Below are positions 1 through 12,382 of a stretch of 64,000 nucleotides of DNA, in pieces. The stretch spans positions 3,844,001 to 3,908,000 of the forward strand of contig CM024181.1 in assembly GCA_013433145.1 (NCBI GenBank), in the 5' to 3' direction. This stretch comes from Ascaris suum (lineage: Eukaryota > Nematoda > Chromadorea > Rhabditida > Ascarididae). Made by a program: the position numbers and the translations under genes. How positions within the stretch are numbered: the first letter of the stretch is position 1; the number at the start of each line of letters is the position of its first letter. The notes beneath the pieces are model-generated. The model ran no database searches, was not told where the DNA came from, and was given only the letters and a program-made list of their open reading frames with translations.

Positions 1-620
1 AAAGTCAGTCTCCAAACAGAAAGGAATTGAGACATGCAGGGCTCTATCCTGATTGTTCGTTTTTCTCGTGCAATTAAATCTTACTTATGTCAGTTTTGAT
101 TGGATTACTTTAAAAGGCCGAGATTAGGTTTAGCATGGTTTGGCGTATTGGCATGTTGTTCTGGGGGATAATGCAAGAACAAGCACCGATTATCAGTTCA
201 TTGAACCATTGAGAATATTTGAAAACTTTGAAACTTTTTCAATGTTTCTTTTATTTCTTTGTTATTTTATGTTATAGTTCCTGCACTATTTTCTTTTATA
301 ATTTTGTCGCAACTATTTACCGTTCAACCACAATATGGCGCAGTTTTTGCAGTTATAATTGCATGTGGAATTACTTCAGTCAATATTTTGTTTCCTCTTC
401 CGCTAATCTATCCGTATCGTTTATGTTGTAGAAAACTTGCAATCGGTGAAAATAAAACTGGACTAACCATTTTTCTGGTTGATTACCGATTGTGCCGAGT
501 CCAGCAGTTTTGCTCGAATGTTGCAGTTTCAGCTATGACTCACACAAGTTTTGTTTGAAATAGTATTTTTTTCCCTTTAGGATGCATAATGAATTAAATA
601 ATCGAATGGCCTATATTTAG
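1..620 (+). other. dhc-1: Intron of dhc-1 (5' end outside window)
   Basis: This is the tail of the intron preceding the first visible dynein exon. It ends in a tatatttag acceptor at 620. The residues expected just before the first visible exon (the conserved segment ahead of the LKVHSKYT motif) are not encoded here in any forward frame, so the previous exon lies outside the window. The hydrophobic open stretch near 259-558 has no family resemblance or splice context and is treated as chance. Confidence 0.75.
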
Positions 621-2545
621 TTGAAAGTACATTCGAAATATACGGCAGCAGACTTCGATGAGGATATGCGGACAGTGTTGCGACGTGCTGGGTGTCGCAA
701 CGAGAAGATGTGTTTCATTATGGATGAGTCGAATATGCTCGATACTGGATTCCTCGAGCGATTAAATACTTTGCTTGCTAATGGAGAGGTTCGTTTGTGT
801 TATAATGTTACCTTCCAAAGGTGATTATGAATGAAATCCTTTAATGCATCACCCGGAGTATTGAATGGCCCCACCCGGAGGTATTGAATCGTTGACTGTG
901 TCGGGCAATTGTGAGAAGAAAGTGAGATTATAGAAGGTTGGTTATTGTGGAGCATGCATTTCATCATGATCTATTATTTGATATTACGGATTCGTTCTGG
1001 TGAATGGTTGATTTGTTGATTCAGGTGCCTGGTCTATTCGAAGGTGATGAGTACACCAGTCTTATGAGTCAAATCAAGGAGGGAGCACATCGTCAGGGAT
1101 TGATGTTGGATTCGCCGGACGAGCTCTACAAATGGTTCACTGCACAGGTTAGACACTTTTACTCTATAGTTTTTGTCGAAGTGATGGTTAATTTGCCTAC
1201 AGATTAAAAGTAGTATTTTGTGATCATACTAAATACAGATAAAATAAGGGACGAGATCGAAAGTGATAACGGTGATTTGTTTTTTCCAGTGCGAATCCTT
1301 TTCCGGAGTGTGGGTGAAGGGAGGGGATGAGGTGGTTATTCTCTTACTGATTAGTTTACAGCTTTTATAACGTGAGTATCAGCTCGAATTGTGATGAGTT
1401 TGTCTGTGATTATTTTAAAAAATCTCTAGGAGAAAGATGGTAATCGAATTCATTTGCAGGTAATGCGTAACCTGCATGTTGTGTTCACGATGAATCCATC
1501 TGGAGAGGGTCTCAGGGAGCGTGCGTCTACGTCGCCGGCATTGTTCAATAGATGCGTATTGAACTGGTTCGGTGATTGGACTGATTCGGCACTATATCAG
1601 GTACGTCTGTGATGCGTTATTGCCTCCATATGACTCTAATATACACCGTTTTTGATGCCTTTAGGGAATACCGTCAGAGATTTCCGAAATCGAGGAGACC
1701 CTTTGGAAGAAGATAGTTAAAGAAGAGAAACTCTTGTTAAGAAGCTTTTGCAGTTTTTTTAATTTGTGGTGACAATAGCATTCACTTCAGACTTTTTTGG
1801 GGGGAAGAGGAGGAAGGTAAGCGATTGCCTGAACTGATGAAAAGCGGTTTTGTTTTGCAGGTGGGTGTTGAATTGACGAATACACTAGACATGGATCGCT
1901 CGGATTATCAAGCGCCATTTGCATTGCCGATTGTATGTGATCTGTTGCCGCAGCCAGTGCAGTATCGACATGCTGTAATCAACACTTTTGTTCATGTGCA
2001 CAATTCGGTGAGAAAGGTGTGTGAAGAAGTTTCATTTAATATTTCTTTAATCCAATTTGTCTATGTTTAATACGGATAGTTCTAGATGCCGTTTCTGTGG
2101 AAGTTATGATGGTGGATAATTGGGGCAAATCTGAACATTTTTGTTGTATTATCGGAAGAGATGGCATATGGAGGGTGGGAGGGAGATTGTGGTCGGCGCT
2201 TATTCTCGACCGTGGTTATTGATCTTTAACCGTGTTGATACTAGGTGAAGAGCAATGATTTTATCTTCTTTTCAAACGAATGAGTCATTGTAATCATCCA
2301 CCTTATAGCTAATTACATGAGAACGTTCTTTCATATGTATTTGATACGGAAAATAATAAAACAAAAGCATCAAATACACGTTTTCGTTTCAGCTAAACGA
2401 AAACGAAGCTAAACGTGGGCATCGTGTAATGGCGATAACACCACGACATTTCCTCGATTTTATTAAGCATTATATCAATGTCTTTCACGAAAAAAGGAGA
2501 GACCTCGAGGAGGAAAAACTTCACCTCAATATTGGTCTCAGTAAG
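621..2545 (+). other. dhc-1: dhc-1 exons 1-5: AAA4 remainder and stalk root
   Basis: Residues 1-196 of the fragment carry the AAA4 Walker-B-type segment ([20 protein letters not shown]), the [10 protein letters not shown] element, the sensor-type FTMNPSGEG segment and the conserved [13 protein letters not shown] block. Exon 5 then runs through [12 protein letters not shown] into [19 protein letters not shown], which starts coiled coil 1 of the stalk. The donor of exon 4 is placed after AGAAAG at 2016 rather than at the nearby GTGAGA at 2008, because this keeps three residues that the human protein has at the same spacing. Confidence 0.9.
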
Positions 2546-5500
2546 GTCAGTGAATTTCTGATGTATTTTCGCAATTCTTTGAGTGATTTCCTTCGACAAG
2601 AAATCGAGCTTTCTGACGGGGGTGAGTGAGTGTGTGGCGGTCGATAAAGCATTCAGATGCAGTTCACGTAGCATCTTGTTCAACTCGATTTTGTGGCTGA
2701 ATTTTGCAAAGGATGGGATTAAGGGTGAAGGGCGAGCGTAAACCGTACTTACCTGTTTGAAGCGTTCACTAGAAAACATTGCTATGAGTCTTAAATGACG
2801 AGACTAGTTTCTTGTAGCCTTTAAATCAGCTTTATGGGCTCTCTGTTTCCCTTTTTAAATGGAGAGCAAAGACTATTGGGATGAAGGTTATTGCGACGTG
2901 GTGACGATGGCCTAATATTGTTTTCAGATAAAAGAAACCGAGGAACAAGTACTCGAGCTACAGAAGTCGCTAACTTTGAAAAGCAGTGAATTGGAGGCGA
3001 AGAAAAGCGCTGCCAACGCCAAACTAAAGGTTCCTCTTTCTTTTGTTGATCGTTTCACGACTGCACTCGCCTCCCTATTTTTGCAACATTTGTTTTGTTT
3101 CTTCTTGTGAATTCTCTTTATACACCCACTTTTAGGCAATCATTTTAATATGATCCCCAAACTATCATATCATCGCGTTGTTCTTTCACTCCAGTTGAGG
3201 TGTGTAATTTTCTGGAATCTAAGGTTTCCGAAAAGCTGAACACTTCTTGTTTAATTGCTTTCTGATAGTGACCAGTTTATTATATAACTCTTTTGTGTGT
3301 AGATTTTGTGTATGGGCTTGTGCACGAAAACGGAAGACGGTAGTGCTCTTTGTTATTGAACTGGATTTGAGAGGCACAAATGAAATGCGTCCTGTCGGTC
3401 ATTTGGCCTTGATTGTTTTCATGGATTACATTCATGTAACTATGGCATTCTGATAGTCTCATTGCTGAAAATTTTCAGGAAATGTTATCAGATCAGCAGA
3501 AGGCAGAGAAAGAGAAAATCGCTAGCGAACAGCTACAGAAGGAATTGGCGGCTTCACTGATCGAAATTGGCAAAAAGCGAACGGAAGTGCAGAAGGATCT
3601 TGCCCAGGTTTGCCATTTGTGCTTCATGCATCCCTGTTCATGCGTAGGTTAGAAGTGTTCTTGTCTACGAGCTTGGGAAGAAGGTCAAAATAATAACCAC
3701 GAATTTTTGATTTATATATTTGTCCGAGTTTATGTGGGATCCTTGCCCGCATATTGAACAGTGCTTTTTATTTTCTTGCGTGAATAATAGCATTTGAGTG
3801 TGTGTGATGGATTAAGGAGAGCGGAGTGGTGTTTTCTGAGCATATAAAGCTTCGGAGTTTTTTGCACGAATTTTTGTTGAACAAAGCGCTTTAGGTAGAA
3901 CCAGCAGTCGAAGAAGCACAACAGGCTGTGAAAGGGATTCGTAAGACCCAATTGGTGGAGGTGCGTTCGATGGCATCGCCCCCGCATCTTGTCAGACTTG
4001 CCCTCGAATCAATCTGTCTGCTGCTTGGCGAGGTTTGTTTCCATTTTAACTATGCACACTACGCACCTGTTTCTTGCGAATAAAAATCGCATTAATAGGA
4101 TTGTAAAATTTTTCTGTTGTGTTGCAGTGCCTCGATTTTTTCACCATGAGCTTTTTCCTGAAAATTCTTGTTTTTATCACAGATTTCTTGGGCAAGTTTC
4201 TTTCAAATCCAGCACTGAAAATTCTCAGCAAGCTTTTCACAGTCTTCATTTCTTCCTTCAGAATATGTCTTTAAAAATGAAAACATTTTGGTACTAATTC
4301 GCTTTCAAGAACATTTCCTAGAAAATTGATTCGACGTTAGCTACGCCTCGGCATGGGATGATTTGGAAGGGCGATGGAAATAATTGCCGTACAGGCGAGG
4401 TGTTGTATGAGCAGTAATTCGTTGCAAATTATGGATTATCCGATATGACAATTTTCAGAATGTTGGTACGGATTGGAAAGCAATTCGTGGTGTTATGGTG
4501 CGAGATGACTTCATGCCTCGCATTCTCGGTTTTGATACCGATAGCATCACTCCCGAAATTCTGAAGGCGATGGAGAAGTACACACAGAATCCCGATTGGG
4601 ATTTCGAAAAGGTTTTTTAATGTCTGTGATTATAAATGAGATATGTTTGCATTTCTTTATTCTTGTTTATTTTAGCAGACGAAACGATCATGGTTCAATA
4701 AGTACGGCTTTGATGTCGTCGTTTAGGTGGACGTAGTCGGCCTATATGTGCTGTAAAAATTGTTTACCTGAAGAAGTGGAAGGTTGAAGGGAAAAGCAAT
4801 CCACAATGGGCACGAGGGTACATCGAGAATTTAATTTGCAGGTGAATCGTGCATCATCGGCATGTGGCCCAATGGTGAAGTGGGTGAAGGCACAGTTGCT
4901 CTATTCAGACATGTTAATGAAAGTAGAGCCGTTGCGTAATGAGTTGAAACGACTTGAGAGGGATGCAAAGGTGAAAACCGAGAAGGGCGAGGAGTTGAAG
5001 AAGACGATAGCACAACTTGAACAGAGTATCGCAGCTTACAAGGAGGAATATGCGCAACTCATCGGGCAAGCTGAAACTATCAAGGCTGATCTTGCTACTG
5101 TCAAAGAGAAGGTATCTTCTTACTTATTGGACGATGTTTTTGAATCGTTTTTGACTTCGGTCGTATGAATTTCACGCCTGAAGCGCAGATGGCCAAGAGT
5201 TCTTATTATTTCGCGAATAAAGGAACTTATTTTCCTTATTATATAAGAAGGCGCCGATTGACATCCCATTTAACCCATATCAAATCACGCTATTCTCCCA
5301 CTTATTATTCTCTTTTAATTTCTGTAGCTTTCTTACATGTTCTTATTAACTAATTCTTTAAGAGTACGTTTTCAAAGCTCCTTAAATGTTGCGCCGTTCA
5401 CTAAGTGAATGTAGTTCGTAACTGAAGGCTTGAGGTACGTATCTGTGATCGTTATTAGCTGATAGACTGCAAAATGTATAACTCTTAATGCGCATTATTT

Positions 5501-8500
5501 CAGTGCAAAAATTTGTGGGTTTTCTTATATTTATGGGCGCTCTTATAAATCAGTGATGTTATTTGATTAGGCATTTGAAAGCGAGGGTACGCGATTTTAA
5601 TTATCTACAAGTATTGCTTGCAACATCCGCGGATCCTGAGTGGTCCTAGTCTTATTGGTTCAATTCTGGTTCGTATAGGTGGGCCGCAGCACTCAGTTAC
5701 TGAAGAGTCTCGGTTCGGAGAGGGACCGTTGGCATGGCGGATGCGATGGTTTCAGTCAGCAGATGGATTCGCTTATTGGAGATGCTCTTCTTAGTGCGGC
5801 ATTTCTCTCTTATTCTGGGTAAATGCTTTATTATATCATGCCTTTATTATATTGCCAATTAAGCGTAAAGAAGACATCAAAAACAGAGGGAAAGGAAGAC
5901 TAACGAGAAGGTTGCGATGGTTTTGTTATTCGTCTGATGATCTGTAGCAGTGGGCTTTTATTTGAAATATCGTTGTCATAAATATATTGTGGTGTTATGT
6001 TATTCAGTGGATCATTGGTGCTTGTTTGGGGTGTGCTTAATAAAGGATAACTATAGATGAACTGTGAATGTATATGAGCAGCCTTTCCCCGCTCTCCCCG
6101 ACTGCTTCCCCCTCTCCAGCCCTTCCGTCTCCCCTTCCTTGACCCTGAGCAAATAATGTTGTTGTAGTCGATTTATTGAAATACTTTCATATAATTTCAG
6201 TGTTTGATGAGACATTGTGAATGTTTCAGTTATTACGACCAACAGTTGCGCGATGTGCTCTTCCATCGATGGGTCTCATTTGTACAGCAAGCAAGTATCA
6301 AATATCGTTCCGACCTGGCACGAGTCGAATATCTCTCATCTGTGGATGAACGTCTCGAATGGAATAAAAATGGTTTGCCGGTTGACGAATTGTGTGCCGA
6401 AAATGCGATCATGCTGCACAGGTAATCTTTGCGCATTTGACTGATTACTTGTATATTTAGTTGCGAAGCATTCGGTGAAGGTAGTATGTTCTAAAAAGTC
6501 GCCGTGTTTTAAAAAAGGAGGTGTGGAGTGTAACTTAAAGAAATTTAACATATTTCGTGTTGGGATGCGATTCATCAGCACTGTTGCAACGTCAAACTTT
6601 GCGATCCAAAATATTGGAAGAATCTTTGCCTTCTTGTCCGTTTGCAACGTCATAATCAAGCAAAAGCGATGATGCAGTTATTAGGTACGTTGGTTCCACT
6701 GCATTAAAGCGTAGTCAAGGGACGAGTTACATGGATTCGAAAATTAAGATGAGAGGTGATTGGGTTTTTAGGTTCCTCTTGATTTCAAAACCATTAGCGG
6801 CCGTCAAACTTAGAGGCGGATTTGTATCTGCATATAGCATCTCCTTTTTTTGCATTGAAAAATATGAACCCATTCAGCTTTCTTATGTGGAGAACAAATT
6901 TTTATAAGCTCAACAGGTAGAATCATTCGTCCTTCGCGTGCAACTTTTCATGTTGTTGTTGGTCATTTATTGTTGTCATTATGATTGCCTTTATTGCCTA
7001 ATTGAAGGCATATTTCTTATTCACTTTCAGAGTTCTTAGCGCATTCGAGTTCATTTAGATCGGGTTTACGATATGTTTATTTTTCAGGTTCAATAGATAC
7101 CCGCTAATAATTGATCCCTCTGGGCAGGCGATGAACTTCTTATTGAAGCAGTTCAAAGGAAAGAATATCACAAAGACGAGCTTCTTGGATGATTCATTCA
7201 GGTAACTAGTTGGACTCAGTTTAAATTGCGGGCAGATATATTAAAGGCTTTCTTGTCCTCGTTTAGCGTTTAGTTTATATTTTAACTTCGTTTGAGACAA
7301 TGTTTGTCACAAATAGCAGTGCGCTCCCAGCTCGCTTCACGTTGTGTTCTGACTCCGTCCTCCAGCAAAGAGCGGAGTGAAAGAGCGCTTTTTATCTTTT
7401 TTTTTGCTTTCTCGTTTTGCGATGATCTGTTGCAGGAGCATAATTTGTGGAGATCGAGGGTGGACGTGCTGTTGATAGCTTTCTATCGTGCAGAGGGTGC
7501 AGGCGGGATGGCTGTGCGTTGGAAAATTGAGATCTGTATTCATAGATCGAAGAAAGAAAAGAGGAATCATCAAAGTTTACCACATAGCTGATCCGCGAAG
7601 CAAGATATCACAAGACTTGAGGAAGGGGTTGTAAACAATTGACGTTCAGTTGGAGAACCCTGAAACGTTGCTGTGGGGATGGTTTCAAGCAGTGAGTACA
7701 TCAATACATCTGATTTATCATTCAGGAAGAATCTTGAATCAGCACTTCGTTTCGGAAACGCCCTTCTTGTTCAAGACGTTGAGAGCTACGATCCAATTCT
7801 TAATCCGGTGCTGAACCGTGAAGTAAAGCGCACCGGCGGTCGTATTTTGATCACATTGGGTGATCAAGACATCGATTTATCACCATCTTTCCAAATATTC
7901 CTTATCACTCGCGATGCATCGGTAAGCACCTCATCTCTTGAACTTATAAAAACTGGTTGATGCATATAATGTGCTGATCACTTTTTATTTATCTTGGATT
8001 TCGCGTTGACACTTTGTATATCCGAAAAATTTAGAATACTTTGTATAGAGAATAGAATATTTGCATTTCGTTTTTGTTATTTCATTTATTTGCATATACT
8101 TGTAACAGACCAGCTAAGATCACGTGCCTTGTTTATGACGGCCAATTATTGCTGAATATAATTGTTGCGTAGAGGTGATATACCATGCATTTATGCGCTA
8201 AGGCTTTTTTGAAAGGTATTATAGCCTATGATTTGCAGGTTGAGTTCGCTCCAGATGTCTGCTCTCGTGTTACGTTCGTCAACTTTACGGTAACACGTTC
8301 ATCGTTGGAGATGCAGTGTTTGAATCAGGCCTTGAGAAGTGAACGACCTGATGTCGATGAGAAACGTAACGACTTACTCAAGCTTCAAGGAGAGTTCGCC
8401 GTGAGATTAAGGCAACTTGAAAAGGTCTCGTCATTTTCCATATGTTACCACTTTATTAGTGATCGCTTCTTCAAATTTTACATGAACTGATAATTTTTAA

Positions 8501-10667
8501 GGAATGAATGCACCAAATGTCGCTGGAAGTTAATGTTCAGGCAGTCCCGCTGAATGAGAGTCAAAGGAATTTTCAGGCATTATTGGCGGCGTTGAATGAA
8601 AGCAAAGGCAAGATCCTCGATGATGACTCTGTGATATCGACCCTCGAGAAATTGAAGACTGAAGCAGCTGAAGTTGCCCGCAAAGCTGCTGAAACCGACA
8701 AAGTTATGGCTGAGGTAAGCTATTATTATAGTTTTTATTTGATTTATGATGAATGAGTGATACGATTCCTCCTTTAAGTTTGCTTATCATTGTGGGTTTA
8801 GAACGGCGCTATGAACAGTGTGATTAGCGCTCTCTGCTAGATTCTTATGAATACATCGAGTGTCCATTCGTCACTCTATTACAGCATGAATGAATGTGAC
8901 AAGTTCTAGCGCATTATGGGCCTAGTTCGAGAATGACGTTGGTATGCCATGTAAATTATGAATATTACCGGGCTCCTATTCATCAGACGGCGTACCTGTT
9001 GGGCCTTTATAAAAAGAGTGAAATTGGAGAGTCGCCATCGGCAGTGCGTTTAATTTCAACCTAATTTCTGTGTTTCTGGTACCATTGCTTTGTAGGTTGA
9101 AACGGTATCGCAGCAATATCTGCGACTTGCACAAGCGTGTTCGTTGATCTATCTAATGATGCAACAGCTCAATGAGGTGCATTTCTTGTACCAGTATTCG
9201 TTGGACTTCTTGTTGGAGATGTTCACTGCGGTGTTGAATACGCCACAACTCGCATCGATAAGCGAGTATGACAAACGGCTGCAAATTATCACTTCAAGCC
9301 TGTTCCAGGTCAGTGTTGTTCAAGACTTCATTTCCAAGCATTTCATTTGGCACTTACATATGAAACTACCGATCGATTAGCTTTATTTCTGAATTGGTCT
9401 GTGCCAAAGATGTTTTTAAATATGTAGTGATAAGTGATTGTGATAAGAACTTCGATTTTTTGACTTAGGGATGGTGCTTGGGCAGAGTTCCGAACGGTCC
9501 AATGGATCACCTTTTTTAGCTAGTTAAACAGGCCGCATCTGGCTTTACGTTTGTTTTTGAGAAGAAACGATGCGTTAATATTGAACACGTTAAAAGTTGT
9601 AAAGACATATAAAAGTTTTATATTATGTGATTTGTGCTGTCTGAAGAGGAATATTAGGATGCTCGGCAGTGATACCGATTTCAGATGGTTTATCGTCGAG
9701 TGTCACAAGGTATGCTACATCAAGATAAGGTGCTGCTTGCGATTTTATTGATGCGAATTCTTTTAAAAGGAAATTCACAGGAGCCATCACACCAACTTGA
9801 GGTGATCTTTGCTCTTTTCACTAGCAACCTAACATCGTAATATTTGATGGTTTATTATAACTAAGATATATTAATTTTGGTGATTATCATTTGTTAGCAG
9901 TGGCATTTGCTTCTGGGATTTGTCTTTCAGTAAATCAAGTTTTTTAGCACAGAGTTTCTTATATTGACAATTTTTGATATGCTGCAAATATTTTCATTGA
10001 TTTTTTTCGCTTTGACGTTGTTTTATAGCGATGAATTGCATCTTCGAGATATTAGGTACTGCGTCATTCCGCTTTTGTTGACAAAAAAAATCTAATTTGG
10101 TGGCTAGAATAATTGCTTGCTGTTTTCCTTTTCTCTCGACTTATAATTTGGATTGTTCAGATTTAGACATCGGAGTCGTGTTAAAATTCTTTTAGAATAG
10201 AGACCGCTGGTTTTGTTAATGCTTTTGATGGTTTTCCCTTTATCCCATCCCTCGTGACAGATCAAATGTCTGTTTCTTTTCGTATAAGTAAATGTTTGCT
10301 GATCGAGCATGGTTGTATATCGACGGAGCTTTAAACCTGCGTTTCAGTTGGATCACCTGCTAGGGCGTTCAGAGGTGTTCTCGTCACAGAAGGCATCTGC
10401 TAATTCGGTGCCTAAGCTGCCGTTTATGGATGCGCAACAGTCACTAGCGTTGATGCAGCTTTCCCGTTTGCCAGCCTTCAGCGATGTCATCTCTAAAGTA
10501 CAATCGATTCCTGAATTCTCCAGTTGGATTGCTCAGGATAACGCCGAGTTCGACGTTCCAATACTGTGGAATGGCAATGAGAAATTGAGTTAGTATTGCA
10601 TTATTTGCTGTAAATGGGATCAAAACCGATCGTTTATGGGTGGTCACGTTAAGTTTGCTATGAAATG

Positions 10668-10748
<81 letters not shown>

Positions 10749-12323
10749 TCTCCCGGAGGAAAGGCTATTATTCTTTTTGATTCCCCCGAATCCCCCCTCC
10801 TACCTTTCAGTAGCGTGATTTTGCACACATAAACAGAAAGATGTTGTGTTTGGACAAGTCGTGCCACTAAGGGGATCTGTACTGTATAAGTGGGATGAAA
10901 GCTGTCAAAGCCTAAAAATCGTTCCACTAATTGCTGTATTTCTTATTAGTGTGTAGAATGAAGATACTGATTTGACATAGCTCTTTCTAGATGAGCTTTT
11001 ATAGCGAATTTATTTTCAGCTAACATAGGTCGATGCATGAACGAGTTGTTGGTGGTGCATGCGCTAAGACCCGATCGTCTTTTGGCATCGTGTCATCGAC
11101 TTGTTGCTTCGGCATTTGGTGTTGAATTCATGCAACAGGATAAGATCGTTAACCTTCGTGAGATTGTCGAGAATGAAGTTTGTCTTATTTATTGTCGATC
11201 ATGTTTTGTGATGTTTATTGGTATTTCGAACTGCGTTCTTTCTAGATGTCAAAGAGGGAATCTTCAGATATGATAGGTTGAATTTCTTTGATCTTTAGCG
11301 AATAGTTTGAAGCTCGAATGAGATTTGACATCGCATGTCTGGACCAACCTCGAATCGTTTGAATTTGGCTACAGCGTCCTTTTAATTGATCACACTGCTT
11401 TCCGGAGCTCATAAGTTATTTCTATACTTATGGCCATATCGTTATGTAGGTTCTGTTTTAAGCCACGATCAAAGATACACTGTTCCATATGTAGGGTTCC
11501 TAAGCTTATGGCCAAATGTCATTTATTACTCCTGTGTTTCATATTCGAGCGTTCAGGTGACTTCGAATCGACCGGTTCTGTTATCATCAGCGATTGGATA
11601 CGACGCATCGGGCAGAGTTGAAGACCTCGCGGTTGAAATGGGCCGTGAAGTGACTTCAATTGCAATCGGTTTGTTTATTCATTCATTTAAGTCGCTAATT
11701 GTTGAAATTTTTTCACCAAGGATGCTTGTTTTCACGAAAAAATATTGAACAAATATTGATGAGATGATGCTTGCATATTGAATGTGAGGGAAACGATGTA
11801 TTTTTGCTTATAGGTTCGGCAGAAGGTTTCTCACAGGCGGATAGTGTGCTGAACTCGGCATCAAAGTCGGGTCGTTGGATTCTACTGAAGAACGTCCATC
11901 TGGCTCCCACGTGGTTAACACAACTCGAGAAACGCTTGCACGCACTCAAGCCACATCCTCAGTTCCGTCTTTTGCTTACAGCTGAAATTCATCCAAAGTT
12001 GCCGGCCTCAATTCTGAGGGCATCTCGTGTCGTCGTGTTCGAACCCGCTACTGGTCTTAAGGTGATTGTTTGTTTGCCTTCATTGAAGCGGTAGTTTATG
12101 TTCTATGGGGTGGGGAAGAATCTTTTCTCTTTCAAAGTTTGTGGGACTTTTTATTTTTGTTCTCTTGTTTTAAGATCGCTCGTGTTGGGTGAACTGTTGC
12201 CAATGGGAGGATTTTTGTGTTCTCAAGTTTTGTGAAATGAGTGATGGTGGAAGAAAGAATTACGTCTTAGCTTCAGTGCCAGGGTATGTTGTGACTGGTT
12301 CTTGTTTACCAACCTTCGAACAT

Positions 12324-12382
<59 letters not shown>

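Noticed and set aside
10636..10927. ORFs running through the TA repeat (Tyr-Ile repeats)
   Set aside because: The translation is a pure product of the microsatellite and lies in a dhc-1 intron.
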